Shown here: positions 19,468 through 28,579 of the stretch, piece after piece
Numbering within the stretch: the stretch's first letter is position 1
How the letters are laid out: each line of letters begins with the position of its first letter
Assembly (NCBI GenBank): GCA_949297715.1
Contig: CASFTJ010000001.1
Span: 224,451 to 288,450 of the forward strand
Direction: 5' to 3'
DNA length: 64,000 nt
From: an uncultured bacterium
Lineage (GTDB): Bacteria; Cyanobacteriota; Vampirovibrionia; Gastranaerophilales; Gastranaerophilaceae
Program-made: the position numbers and the translations under genes
Notes under the pieces: model-generated
The model's database searches: none
Told to the model about the DNA's origin: nothing
What the model saw: the letters and a program-made list of their open reading frames with translations, nothing else

Positions 19468-20757
19468 TTAAAGCCTTATCGGCCAGTAATAATCAACCAG
19501 GTATGATGCTGCATCCATCGGATGAGATAAGAATTTCAATTCTTTGGTCTGTTTTATCTGCTGATACGTCGGAACATCTATTCTTGAAGAGCCTTCTCTG
19601 TATTTGAGATTGTAAATATTATAAAGAAGCTTCTCGCACTTCTTATCCACAAAAAGACAAACCTCCCCGTCTGCTGTCCGAACTTTCGCATTGAATGCCG
19701 CTATTCTGTTTTTTATCGGTGGATTAAAGGCTTTAATCTTAATTTCAACATCATATCCCGCTCGTAAAAGCTTTTTCTTTATTATTACGTAATTGGTGTA
19801 TTCGCTTGTACAGGAACGGTTATCACCTGAGGCGTCGCCGTTTATTATTATTTTTCCTTTATGGTTCGGGTACCGTCTGCAAAATTCATCACACGCATGA
19901 GATGTTGTCGTGTTTTCTATTACAATTTCATCAAAATAAAAAACTTTATCCTCGGTCTTGTGCGCCAGAACCCAAGCCATCGGATCTACGTTAAAATCAC
20001 AGCTTATATGAAGATCCATATCCGGACAGTATTGAATATCCCTCAAATTTTCGTCCGTAAAATCCTTTACGACAAGTCCTTTATTATATTCGCCGTTTTG
20101 GGCTAAAACAAAAATGTTGTAATATTCTTCATCATAAAGCTTCTTCAACTCCTCACAAAAGCCGTCGGGAAGATATATGTTCTGTGTCGTCGGGGCCGTT
20201 ATCAGTCTGTAATTCGGAGAAGGATTTTCTACAAATGTCTTATATACCCATCCTCTTTGCATTTCAGGGTTTGTGTGGGCAAAAATCCTGTATGTAAAAT
20301 TCTTCCACTCAGGCTTTTTTTGCTGGCGCATTCTGCTTAGAAGCATTTTAAATGTGTCATAAGGAATATCCGACATTTCCTCTATTTCTACAAACCCTAA
20401 GTTTAAGGATTTCAGCTTATTCGGTTCATCAAAATGCCTGAAAAGAATTTCGCTGCCGTTGTGAAACGTAAGTTTCTGCAATGAGGACGACCATTCAAAA
20501 TCTATACCTTCCTGAAAATTCATATTTTCAAAATGTTCAAAATATGTCTGAAGTGTTGTGTCCCTCACAAGAGTATAAGTCTGCGCACCGACAAGCCCTC
20601 TTATTCCGGGGAATTTTAAGCATAAAAGAATCCCGAGAAGCGAGCCTGCAAAGGTTTTACCTGATCCGTACCCCCCTTGGTAAACCGCAACATCCAATGT
20701 ATAATTATGCGGGATTTCCAAAAATTCCCGCTGCGCTTTCAGTAATTTGTATTTCAT
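19468..20757 (-). CDS. terL: Phage terminase large subunit
   Basis: 429 aa. ATPase Walker A GGYGSGKT at residues 28-35, Walker B-like LGFVEIEEMSDI, and a C-terminal RNase H-like nuclease with acidic residues in HISCDFNVDPMAW, YFDEIVIE and NGDASGDN. It cuts and pumps DNA into a prohead through the portal. It lies in a row with portal and small terminase, but transcribed after them. The reading frame is intact. Confidence 0.93.
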   Translation of the reverse strand: MKYKLLKAQREFLEIPHNYTLDVAVYQGGYGSGKTFAGSLLGILLCLKFPGIRGLVGAQTYTLVRDTTLQTYFEHFENMNFQEGIDFEWSSSLQKLTFHNGSEILFRHFDEPNKLKSLNLGFVEIEEMSDIPYDTFKMLLSRMRQQKKPEWKNFTYRIFAHTNPEMQRGWVYKTFVENPSPNYRLITAPTTQNIYLPDGFCEELKKLYDEEYYNIFVLAQNGEYNKGLVVKDFTDENLRDIQYCPDMDLHISCDFNVDPMAWVLAHKTEDKVFYFDEIVIENTTTSHACDEFCRRYPNHKGKIIINGDASGDNRSCTSEYTNYVIIKKKLLRAGYDVEIKIKAFNPPIKNRIAAFNAKVRTADGEVCLFVDKKCEKLLYNIYNLKYREGSSRIDVPTYQQIKQTKELKFLSHPMDAASYLVDYYWPIRL

Positions 20758-20805
20758 TTTCCTTTCCTTTTCAGCAATGAATATTCTTTTCCGATTTAAG
20801 GAAAA

Positions 20806-20852
20806 GGGTGCCGCAAAATGTGATTGAGGTGCAAGAATTTAAAGCGGCACCC
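20806..20852 (-). promoter_or_regulatory. Stem-loop between portal and terL genes
   Basis: GGGTGCCGC and GCGGCACCC form a 9-bp perfect GC-rich stem around 29 nt in the 147-bp gap between portal and terL, followed on the minus strand by TTTTCC. It could be an attenuator or processing site that lowers terL expression, or part of a small RNA. Confidence 0.5.
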
Positions 20853-20904
20853 GTTAAGAGAGTCATAATGATGTCAATAACTATTAAATAAAAAATGACC
20901 TTTT

Positions 20905-22584
20905 TTACTCTAAACTTGATTGTTTATTCGCTGAAGTTTCTTCGCTTTTCAAAAAATTATTTGCATTTTCTATTCCGTATTGTTCCAGCGCAAATTTAAA
21001 ACACTCAAGCCAATCTACCCTTTGTGAAACTTCTTGAACTTCCGCAAAGGATTTAACAACTTCAAAAAGCTCTTTTAAACGCATTTTTCGCTCAAACGAT
21101 GCCTTCCTGTCACCATACCGGTAAATGTAGCTCCCGTTTCTGATTTTATCGTCAATTTCCAAAAACGAAACTTCACCTTTATCATATATTCCGATAAGCT
21201 CAGTTCCGAGTTTAAAGTTAGCGATTATGTCGGCTGTTTTCTCGACCATCGGAACTATTACTTTTCGGTTTATTGCATCAAGAAGCATGTTCAATCTTGC
21301 TTCCTGACCGTTTGCAGAATAATTAAGCTCTGTCGCCGTTCTTGCCGATGATTGAGTGTTGCCTGCCATATTTTTGAAAATTCCCGTTGCGCTTTCTATC
21401 GTTGATTTGAAGTAATTTAAAAAATCCCATCCGACCATGGCTTTGTCAAAATTTAAAGGTATCGGCTGATTTGGCATTAAGGCTGAATCATATTCGATAA
21501 TTTTGCCCGGTTTTACAACCTGTTCGCCGCTAAATGAACCTTTAGGCGCTAAATACGGCGGATTCATCGTTAAGGCAAGCGCATCTATCTGCTTGTTTAA
21601 AATCGTTGACGAAATGTTGTTTAAAATTAATGCAACTTTGAGAGGTGAGATTCCTCTGCCTGTTGACGGTGATTCTATTATATTTGCATATATAAATGGA
21701 TTTATAACAAACGGATTCGGCTCAAATCTTATTATTTCCTGTCTTGCAGCTACCGTCACAAGCCAATTTTTAAGCAATTTGCCGTTTGGAAGCTCTATAT
21801 CTCCCCAATACTCCAGTATTTCCAATTTGTTTTCAGATATCGCTTTATCGTATGTTCTTGATTTCTTTCCTGCCACCACTCCTTTCAGTTTTTCTAATTT
21901 TTCTTCCGTCAGCATATTATTCGATTTGTCCGAACATATTTCGTCAAACGTCGAATACGTTCTGTAAATCTTTGCGCATCTGTCCCAATTGTCACGGTCG
22001 GTTGTGTCAAATACAAAATCTTCAGGTTTTATAAATTTTATTTTTGCATTGTCATAAACAATTTTTTCTTCCACCATAAAAGGTCTGTTAAGAGGATCTG
22101 CCAACTGTTCTTCTAAACTTAAAACCCTTCTGATACGCTTGATTTTCGTTTCCCAACCCACAAAAAGCGTGCATTCGCCGGTTTCTACTATTCCGTTAAT
22201 GATTTTTTCAATTTCATCTTCAAGTTTCATGTTTTCAAAAGTGTTTACAAGCATTGATTTCTGTTTGTTTGCAAACTTCTGACTTTCAGGTGTTGCGCCT
22301 GTTACATCAAACATCGCCTCCGGATGTGAATATAAATTTTCACTTATATGCGCTTTTAATGTTTGCGCAAGTTCATAAATGTCAGGAAGCGTAACTTTAT
22401 CATCCCAGCCGTTAAAATGCGGAATATCATTGTTATAAATTGCATCACGCATTATCCTGTTGTCGGCTATTTGTGAACTGCGTAAATCGTCATATTTGTC
22501 ATATTTTTTTGTTATTTCAGCCGTTAAATAGTTCTCTTCCTCCGGCAGTATTTCTGCTGTTAAATCTTCGGTTTCTATTTTCAT
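20905..22584 (-). CDS. Phage portal protein
   Basis: About 559 aa from the ATG at 22584 (AAAGG, 7-nt gap); a start at 22599 overlaps the GNAT stop as ATGA. Recognised from size, an N-terminal acidic arm, the repeated helices near SATGIFKNMAGNTQSSARTA and the position next to terL. It resembles podovirus portals (P22 gp1 type). The portal forms the 12-mer vertex that docks terminase and adaptor. Identification rests on general resemblance and context. Confidence 0.82.
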   Translation of the reverse strand: MKIETEDLTAEILPEEENYLTAEITKKYDKYDDLRSSQIADNRIMRDAIYNNDIPHFNGWDDKVTLPDIYELAQTLKAHISENLYSHPEAMFDVTGATPESQKFANKQKSMLVNTFENMKLEDEIEKIINGIVETGECTLFVGWETKIKRIRRVLSLEEQLADPLNRPFMVEEKIVYDNAKIKFIKPEDFVFDTTDRDNWDRCAKIYRTYSTFDEICSDKSNNMLTEEKLEKLKGVVAGKKSRTYDKAISENKLEILEYWGDIELPNGKLLKNWLVTVAARQEIIRFEPNPFVINPFIYANIIESPSTGRGISPLKVALILNNISSTILNKQIDALALTMNPPYLAPKGSFSGEQVVKPGKIIEYDSALMPNQPIPLNFDKAMVGWDFLNYFKSTIESATGIFKNMAGNTQSSARTATELNYSANGQEARLNMLLDAINRKVIVPMVEKTADIIANFKLGTELIGIYDKGEVSFLEIDDKIRNGSYIYRYGDRKASFERKMRLKELFEVVKSFAEVQEVSQRVDWLECFKFALEQYGIENANNFLKSEETSANKQSSLE

Positions 22585-22595
22585 ACATTTACCTT

Positions 22596-23141
22596 TCATC
22601 CTGTTAATCGCACAAATTTCCTGTCTTCTGCCAGAAGTGAGTAAACCTCTACATCCGACAACTTGCCGTTTTTCATCGTTTCCCCGCGCAAAACCCCGTC
22701 CTGCTTAAAGCCTGAATACTTTAATATCGCTCTTACACGTGAATTAAACGGATAAATTTGTGCTTTTATTTTTTTTAACTTCAAAATGTTAAAACAATAA
22801 TCGAAAAATTGGTCTGCTACGGTTTTTGTGAAACTTCCCCAGTATTTCTTTTCAAAACAAGCCGTAATTTCGCCCCCGTGAATTTCTTGTGTATTACCTA
22901 TCAGATTGTCTATATAAATAAATCCCGCAAAATCATTGCTCGTTGAATTCAAAACTATATAAAACAAACCTCCGCAGCTTTCTATTTTCGCTATTATATT
23001 TGAGTAATTTGCTTCAGGCGCATAGTCATCGTTTAAAAATTTCGAATATCTTAAATATAAGAAAATTACATTCGATAAATATTCCGTATTTTCAAACCTT
23101 GAATGCGCCCTGTCTATTACTAAACTTAAGAATTTACACAT
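22596..23141 (-). CDS. GNAT-family acetyltransferase within the phage-like cluster
   Basis: 181 aa. The GNAT C-terminal half is clear: a helix with NILKLKKIKAQIYPFNSRVRAILKYSGF and the RimJ/RimL-like ending GVLRGETMKNGKLSDVEVYSLL. The AcCoA loop is loose (KKYWGSFTK). It overlaps the gene before it and the portal after it, so it is translated as part of the structural module. It may modify a virion or host protein; the target is unknown. Confidence 0.8.
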   Translation of the reverse strand: MCKFLSLVIDRAHSRFENTEYLSNVIFLYLRYSKFLNDDYAPEANYSNIIAKIESCGGLFYIVLNSTSNDFAGFIYIDNLIGNTQEIHGGEITACFEKKYWGSFTKTVADQFFDYCFNILKLKKIKAQIYPFNSRVRAILKYSGFKQDGVLRGETMKNGKLSDVEVYSLLAEDRKFVRLTG

Positions 23142-23497
23142 ACTTTTTCAAACTTCACATAAGCATCGTCTGTCGAAAATGTACTCAGTTCTCCGTTCAG
23201 AATCTTTACTCTGATATTGTTCTGAAGCCCCAAAAGTGCATCCGCTTGGATTCCGTTTATATAGGTTTCCAGTTTGTTATGTCTGTTGTAATACTTGAAA
23301 ACCGCATCCTTTGAAAAAATATAATCCTTCGGAACTTCGGAAATTTTTGTGTAAATCTTCCTTTCTCTGTTTAATTTTTTTTCCTGAGCTTTCTTCATTT
23401 CATCCTGAAATTCACTTTCTATCTTCATTCGTATCAAATCGTCCAGAGAAGCAGAGCCTAATAGCATTTCTTCAATATCTTCGTCTTTGTTTTTCAT
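23126..23497 (-). CDS. Hypothetical protein of the phage-like cluster
   Basis: 123 aa. Acidic N-terminus, a basic helix (MKKAQEKKLNRERKIYTK) and a C-terminal alpha/beta part. It overlaps GNAT by 16 nt and follows the small terminase gene by 18 nt. No family recognised. Confidence 0.65.
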   Translation of the reverse strand: MKNKDEDIEEMLLGSASLDDLIRMKIESEFQDEMKKAQEKKLNRERKIYTKISEVPKDYIFSKDAVFKYYNRHNKLETYINGIQADALLGLQNNIRVKILNGELSTFSTDDAYVKFEKVCVNS

Positions 23498-23515
23498 TTC
23501 TTTTCTACTCCTTAA

Positions 23516-23950
23516 TTAAATTTTGTCATCGTCCAGATTTGAAATCGTAATAATTTTTGCCTGCTTATACTCAGAATCTTCGTTATCGGAATTAAAGCCA
23601 AGATATTTGCAAAGGCTTTCTAATGCCTTTAGGCCTGCCGAGGTATCACGTAATTTTTTCTTGCCGGTTAAGTTCCCTTCTTTATCCAGAATTTCCTCCT
23701 CCTCAAGCGAAAACTCCGCTATCTGCAAAAGTTTCTGAATTACGTAACCTTTATTTACTCTCAATGACGAAATCTGATTCTTTAACTGCTCTTTTATTTC
23801 ATTTATTACAAGCTTGTTAGAAAGAAGTGTATTCGAAATTGATTTCAAATCTTTTGATTTATATCCCGCCTTTTGTGCCGATAATTCGCCGTCCAGCGAC
23901 TTTATATATTCGATTACAAATCGTTTTTGTTGTTGTGTAAGTCTGTTCAT
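23516..23950 (-). CDS. terS: Phage terminase small subunit
   Basis: 144 aa. The N-terminal helix-turn-helix RLTQQQKRFVIEYIKSLDGELSAQKAGYKS matches the Terminase_2 pattern (xxQxxFVxxYxxxxNxxxAAxxAGY), and the C-terminal half is an oligomerisation helix region. It recognises the packaging site and hands DNA to TerL. The start is on ATG in a weak ribosome context. Confidence 0.88.
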   Translation of the reverse strand: MNRLTQQQKRFVIEYIKSLDGELSAQKAGYKSKDLKSISNTLLSNKLVINEIKEQLKNQISSLRVNKGYVIQKLLQIAEFSLEEEEILDKEGNLTGKKKLRDTSAGLKALESLCKYLGFNSDNEDSEYKQAKIITISNLDDDKI

Positions 23951-23972
23951 AATTTACATTTCTTAGTAAAGT

Positions 23973-24001
23973 TTGTACTTTTTGAAAAAAAATTGTATAA
24001 T
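23973..24001 (+). promoter_or_regulatory. Promoter of a short plus-strand transcript in the phage-like cluster
   Basis: TTGTAC, 17-nt spacer, perfect TATAAT. It points against the surrounding minus-strand genes and leads into a terminator about 60 nt downstream. Confidence 0.6.
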
Positions 24002-24007
24002 GATATT

Positions 24008-24070
24008 GCTATTTATATTTCGGCTAGTGTAAATCTTAACAGGGGGGAATGAAAACTTCCTGTTTTTTTT
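24008..24070 (+). ncRNA. Candidate small RNA (about 63 nt)
   Basis: It starts about 7 nt after a consensus promoter and ends in a hairpin (AACAGG, GGGG bulge, AA paired with TTCCTGTT) plus eight T. There is no gene on this strand. A 14-codon frame (ATG at 24049, after AGGGGG) begins inside the hairpin and would extend past the terminator, so a peptide is less likely. It sits between small terminase and adaptor genes; a packaging or immunity role is only a guess. Confidence 0.5.
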
Positions 24071-24089
24071 ATGCGTTTTTTGCCGTAAC

Positions 24090-24728
24090 CTAATATCTGC
24101 GCATATTTACATAGGGTGTCGAATCGGCATCAATCTGAATTTTTGCGCGCATGGTCGCTAAGGCACTATTAAACATGCTCATCCAATATCCGAATTTTAC
24201 ATGCTGAGGATTTGCCTTTAAGCGCATACAGGTTCCGTAAACAAGTACAGATTCCGTAAAAATTTCAGGTATCATAGACTTGTCAGTTTCGTCTTCCAAA
24301 TATTTCTTTTCATTCCCTTCTGCATCTACCACTGAATTTGCCGTGTAATAAACTATATTTATGCTTTTGTCTTCGTCAAATTCCGGAAGTAACAGTTTGT
24401 CATTAAATCTTCCCCAAGTTTTGGTTGGAGCGTCTCCGTTTATGTAAACATCAGGTTTGTCAAAATATTTATACACATGCCCGTCTATTACAACTGATGC
24501 AATCCTGCCGTCTATCGGATTGTCAATTTCTGTTGTTTTGGCAGGAAGATTAATGGTCGTTTTCCTTAATTTGAAGTCCCAATTGTCATAGTTGCATACT
24601 TCCGTATTTACTAAATTAATTATGTTTTTTATTTTTTTGTGATCATTTTTGGTTAATTCGGAAAATGCATTGACTTGTTTGTAATTAAGTTCTACCAAAC
24701 ATTTGTTAACCAAATCAAAATAATTCAT
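24090..24728 (-). CDS. Head-tail adaptor (P22 gp4-like) protein
   Basis: 212 aa. The helical N-terminus (MNYFDLVNKCLVELNYKQVN) and long-helix C-terminus (MFNSALATMRAKIQIDADS) around a beta-rich middle match the general form of podovirus adaptor proteins that sit between portal and nozzle. It lies in the same run as the portal and nozzle genes. Recognised from general resemblance; moderate certainty. Confidence 0.68.
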   Translation of the reverse strand: MNYFDLVNKCLVELNYKQVNAFSELTKNDHKKIKNIINLVNTEVCNYDNWDFKLRKTTINLPAKTTEIDNPIDGRIASVVIDGHVYKYFDKPDVYINGDAPTKTWGRFNDKLLLPEFDEDKSINIVYYTANSVVDAEGNEKKYLEDETDKSMIPEIFTESVLVYGTCMRLKANPQHVKFGYWMSMFNSALATMRAKIQIDADSTPYVNMRRY

Positions 24729-24753
24729 GTTTTTCTCCTCGAGTCTTTAATAT

Positions 24754-24790
24754 AAATCTTGCGGACGGGCTGAACCCGCCCGTAAGATTT
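24754..24790 (-). terminator. Hairpin between scaffold-like and adaptor genes
   Basis: AAATCTT-CGG-CGGG pairs with CCCG-CCG-AAGATTT with two single mismatches and a 5-nt loop. It may separate the head-protein part from the adaptor/packaging part of the transcript. Confidence 0.6.
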
Positions 24791-24806
24791 TTTAAATTTG
24801 CCGTCA

Positions 24807-25526
24807 TTATCTAATTAAGCCGTTTCTTAACTGTTCCATTATTGCTTTTTCGTTTTTGGCAAATTCCGCTCCGCTCATTCTGCCGATTTGCTCACGAGTA
24901 AATACCTTCGCATTTGCATCTGCCGCATTTGAATTTTGTGCATTCGCTCTCAACTTCGCTTTTGCGGCCTTGTTTTCGTCATTTATTGATTTCTCGTGTG
25001 CCTGATTTTGCAAATAACCATCTACCGCGCTTTGTTCCAAAGCTTCTACAAGTTCGGCTATCTGCATAATTTCATCCTTGTCAACAACGGAATTTGATTT
25101 CTTTAAATATTCCAATACCCGACTTCTGCCATTCTTGTTAAAAAATTCAGGATTTTCTTTTAAGAACGCTTCTATCCCGTAAACAATCCCGCCTGTAGGA
25201 ACTGCAGTTTGCGGTGTCTGAGATGCTTGTGGTAGTACAGATGTCTGCGGCTGCCTTGAGGTTTCTACTTGCGCCTTGTTTATGATGAAGTTCATCAAAT
25301 GTTGTCCTTGTACCGAGTTGATTATTCCTGACTGCATTAGACTTTTTATGACGCTTATATCACGCATCAAAGTTTGTCTTATTGCATCAGAATTACCCGT
25401 TGTATTATTAGGCATTGCAGACATCACACCTGGCATCTGAGTCGATATCGGATTATTATTCATCAATCCCTGCTGCTGAGTGGCGGCAGTTGATGAAATT
25501 TGATTTGCTGCATTATTATTTATCAT
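24807..25526 (-). CDS. Probable phage scaffolding protein
   Basis: 239 aa. The first 100 residues are Asn/Gln/Thr/Pro-rich and disordered, followed by a helical region (EFFNKNGRSRVLEYLKKSN, IAELVEALEQSAVDGYLQNQ) and a short conserved-looking C-terminus, FTREQIGRMSGAEFAKNEKAI. Low-complexity start plus helical tail directly next to the coat gene fits a scaffold, which is removed on head maturation. The start has AAAGGAG. Confidence 0.7.
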   Translation of the reverse strand: MINNNAANQISSTAATQQQGLMNNNPISTQMPGVMSAMPNNTTGNSDAIRQTLMRDISVIKSLMQSGIINSVQGQHLMNFIINKAQVETSRQPQTSVLPQASQTPQTAVPTGGIVYGIEAFLKENPEFFNKNGRSRVLEYLKKSNSVVDKDEIMQIAELVEALEQSAVDGYLQNQAHEKSINDENKAAKAKLRANAQNSNAADANAKVFTREQIGRMSGAEFAKNEKAIMEQLRNGLIR

Positions 25527-25608
25527 TTAATTTTCTCCTTTTATTTTTCAGGGGGAAAGCAACCAAAGTTAATATCTCACTTTGATTTGCTTCTATCACA
25601 TTAGCTTC

Positions 25609-26478
25609 CTAAGCTGAAGCAGCTGCATTCGGATCTTTTACTACCATTTTTGCTAAGGCTTTAGGCTGAACAGTTTTTGCACCGTACAAGTAAAGTCCTC
25701 TTACTAAATCGGAGAAGCTGTCTTTATCTCGTAAACTTTCAATTCTTGCAAGCTGGGATGCAAAGGTTATCGCATCATTGGTTCCTGCCATAATATAGTA
25801 ATTATTTGATACAGGGGTAAGATTTGTGCTTACCAGAACATCCATGCCTGCAATTCTGCCGATTGCACCTTCTCTTAAGGTTTCATCCGCTACATTGTTT
25901 GCTCCGATAAATTCCGTACTTTGAAGAAGATAGGATTCTACAAGAGGGTTAATTACAACCCAAGGACGCTTTCCGGCTTTTACCGCATTTGAATCTTTAA
26001 GCTTCATTGCCAGATTTACAAAGTTTTCGTAAATCGTTGTTTTGCTTAATGTTACAGGAACGGAGTCTGAGCCTACTATATTATTTTCATCAACATTTGC
26101 GTGCATTGAAAGAAGGTAAGCATCCTGAACTTCTTCAATCGCATTTTTCGCATTCTGCAAATGAGCTTCCATAATGTCGGTATTAGCCTGAACCTGCGCA
26201 ACATCATTGATTTTAAATGCAAAAAATTTCTTCTGATCTATTACCAAATCCGTTGCTGTCGGCTCAAGTTCATTGTATGTAATTGAACTTGTCGTAAGTG
26301 TTGAAATTGTTACAGGAGCCGGAGTTATGATTTTTACCTTGTCGCCTTGATTTTTAATTTCACCTTCATAATTTCTGTTAACACACTGAAGCATTACGCA
26401 CTCTTTTTCAAGCATGCTGTTCAATTTTGCACTCCATATTTCAGGAATAAAAACCGAATAAGAATTTGTTTCTGCCAT
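25609..26478 (-). CDS. Phage major capsid (coat) protein
   Basis: 289 aa. The start SVFIPEIWSAKLNSMLEKECVMLQCVNRNYEGEI and the GDKVKIITPAPVTI segment match P22/HK97-fold coat proteins, and the C-terminal half (GRIAGMDVLVSTNLTPVS, YYIMAGTNDAITFASQLARIE) fits the A-domain and P-domain order. Expected to be the most abundant product of the cluster. RBS GGGAAA. Next to the scaffold gene, as usual. Confidence 0.88.
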   Translation of the reverse strand: MAETNSYSVFIPEIWSAKLNSMLEKECVMLQCVNRNYEGEIKNQGDKVKIITPAPVTISTLTTSSITYNELEPTATDLVIDQKKFFAFKINDVAQVQANTDIMEAHLQNAKNAIEEVQDAYLLSMHANVDENNIVGSDSVPVTLSKTTIYENFVNLAMKLKDSNAVKAGKRPWVVINPLVESYLLQSTEFIGANNVADETLREGAIGRIAGMDVLVSTNLTPVSNNYYIMAGTNDAITFASQLARIESLRDKDSFSDLVRGLYLYGAKTVQPKALAKMVVKDPNAAASA

Positions 26479-26537
26479 AATTTCATTTCCCTTTCTTGGC
26501 TTAATAGTGTAAATACTGTTATAAAAAATGAGCGGAG

Positions 26538-28061
26538 CTAATCATCGTTATATATTTCTCTAAACTGAAGTCCTATAATTGCAACATCTTCACTTTGTTC
26601 CGAACCTTCTACACACAATTGGATTGCATAATTGGCTTCGGAAATTTCAGCTTTTTCAAGAACATCCTTATTTGCGGGCCAAACCGGAATATCTGCATCA
26701 TCCGGTGTCCAGTGGCACGGAAGATTATCAGAAGTATCATCGTCTGCCCAGATTAATTGTTCATAATGAACCGAATAAATTTTTTCAGGATCATCACTCA
26801 ACTGACTGTCATAATCCTTGTAAACAGAAAAGTTAAAATTGTTGTCATAAGCATCATCAAGAATAAAGTAAAATTCATCTATTACTTTTCTGTGATGAGG
26901 AGAGCCTATTGATAAAAACGGAGATTTCCACATAAAATCTACCGCAGTTCCGTTAAAAGTTGAGCCAAAATTTTCTCTGTAAACATTACCCTCTGAATCC
27001 GCCGTCACTACATAATCTTCAAATATTGTTGCTGTTGTAACATTCTGAGGTACCACTCGCTTGTACCAAGCCTTGTTTACATAATCATTTATCCAGATTG
27101 TCTGATAATAATCTTGAGCAGCATACGGAATAAAAAACCACATTTGATTTTTATTTTCGTAATGAACACAAATCGCTTCCGACAAATTACTTTTATCAAA
27201 ACTGTCAAACTCAGGTCTAATTTTTAGTGAAATTTCAGAGCCCAGTTGAATTTGGTTAAGCTCACCAACCTGCTCAAGCGCAAATATTCCTGATGATAAA
27301 AAATACTGTTTATTATCAACATTTGCAACACATCTGGGTGCAACAGTTCCCCTGTCTGCAAAAGGAACAATTGCAAAATCCGAAGGACTTGTTCCGGTCA
27401 AAAGATATACTTTATCCTTTTTGTAAATCGCAAGGTAATCCTTATAAGACTTTAATGCCGTAATTTCAGCCGTATCCGTATGAAAATCACTTATATAGCC
27501 GGCATCGCCATCACTTGTAAAATCATTATAAGTTCCTAATGCCGAATAATAAATTGTTGACTGGCTTGCAACCCAAACCCGGCTTTTGTAAACCGTTAAA
27601 ACATCTCCCGTCACGGTTAATCCTGACGCGTTTTTCAAATTACAATCAACAATACTAAAAGTTGAATTGTTATTTATATAGAACAAACCGTCCTTTTCGG
27701 TTATACAGAGTACGCCGTTTAAAAATGACGCGAAACGAGGTTTTTTACCCTGTAAAGTTTTTCCGCTTAATAAAGTCATTGAATTATTAGACGGATTAAA
27801 AACATAAATTTTACCTGTGTCTGTTGTTATAACCAGTTTAGAATCATCTCTGTAAAACATTTCATGAAGTCCGGTTATAGCCTCCCCATCAGGAACCGAA
27901 CAAATAAGAGTATTTCCCAACTGTTTTGAAATCCCTCTGTTTTTGTATATTTCGACATTCTTACTGTCAGACCAATACATTTTTTTTGTATCAATTCCGA
28001 GTTCTGTTTTGGTGAGAGAAAGATTAATCCCGCCTGATAAATTGTAATAATCTGTTTCCAT
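26538..28061 (-). CDS. Tail nozzle/stabilisation protein (P22 gp10-like beta-propeller)
   Basis: 507 aa from the ATG at 28061 (GAGGT ribosome site); the frame is open 33 nt further up. The start YYNLSGGINLSLTKTELG, repeating beta-blade segments (ITTDTGKIYVFNP, LLSGKTLQGKKPRFASFLNGVLCI, VLTVYKSRVWVASQSTIYYSA) and the LSIGSPHHRKVIDEFYFIL region resemble short-tail nozzle proteins. With the adaptor this points to a short-tailed particle. No tailspike or needle gene is visible. Confidence 0.72.
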   Translation of the reverse strand: METDYYNLSGGINLSLTKTELGIDTKKMYWSDSKNVEIYKNRGISKQLGNTLICSVPDGEAITGLHEMFYRDDSKLVITTDTGKIYVFNPSNNSMTLLSGKTLQGKKPRFASFLNGVLCITEKDGLFYINNNSTFSIVDCNLKNASGLTVTGDVLTVYKSRVWVASQSTIYYSALGTYNDFTSDGDAGYISDFHTDTAEITALKSYKDYLAIYKKDKVYLLTGTSPSDFAIVPFADRGTVAPRCVANVDNKQYFLSSGIFALEQVGELNQIQLGSEISLKIRPEFDSFDKSNLSEAICVHYENKNQMWFFIPYAAQDYYQTIWINDYVNKAWYKRVVPQNVTTATIFEDYVVTADSEGNVYRENFGSTFNGTAVDFMWKSPFLSIGSPHHRKVIDEFYFILDDAYDNNFNFSVYKDYDSQLSDDPEKIYSVHYEQLIWADDDTSDNLPCHWTPDDADIPVWPANKDVLEKAEISEANYAIQLCVEGSEQSEDVAIIGLQFREIYNDD

Positions 28062-28063
28062 AA

Positions 28064-28564
28064 CTAAACCTCTTTCATTTTTGCTTTGTACCACCTGATT
28101 TTCGAGCGTATAAAATCGCCGGCTTCATTTTTGCTTACCCAAGGATACGGAGGAATAAAATTTATATCAGGTTTGCCGTAACTCGAAGTCGCAGGATGTT
28201 TAATCCCGAATTCGTAATGTGTCATAACGGTTGACTTATCAACCACAAGCTTATATTTACAAGCAATGTAAGCTGCAAGTTTCATAGCACTTTCAAACTC
28301 AGAAAGTGTAATCGGATACTTCCCGACAACTCTGCAATCCTTATAACCCGCCATTCCGCACAGCGCAATCCCGACAGAACCTGTATTTCCGCCACCAGTA
28401 TGCGCTGCATAACTGTGAGGCTTGCATACAAGATTGTCCTCAGGCTTAAATTTCCCTTTATAAACTTTTCCTTCCGCATCTACCAAAAAATGGTAATACT
28501 CTTTCTCTGCAGCCGTCGGATAATACCCTCCGGCCGTCCAATGTAATATAATTCTTTTCATCAC
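28064..28564 (-). CDS. N-acetylmuramoyl-L-alanine amidase (phage endolysin)
   Basis: 166 aa. Amidase_2/T7-lysozyme-like fold with zinc ligands in ILHWTAGG, AAHTGGGNTGSVGIALCG and the later MTHYEFGIKHPA. It cuts the bond between MurNAc and the stem peptide for lysis. No signal peptide, so it needs a holin or passive release. Two nt separate it from the nozzle gene. Confidence 0.9.
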   Translation of the reverse strand: MMKRIILHWTAGGYYPTAAEKEYYHFLVDAEGKVYKGKFKPEDNLVCKPHSYAAHTGGGNTGSVGIALCGMAGYKDCRVVGKYPITLSEFESAMKLAAYIACKYKLVVDKSTVMTHYEFGIKHPATSSYGKPDINFIPPYPWVSKNEAGDFIRSKIRWYKAKMKEV

Positions 28565-28579
28565 TTTTGTCCTTTATTA

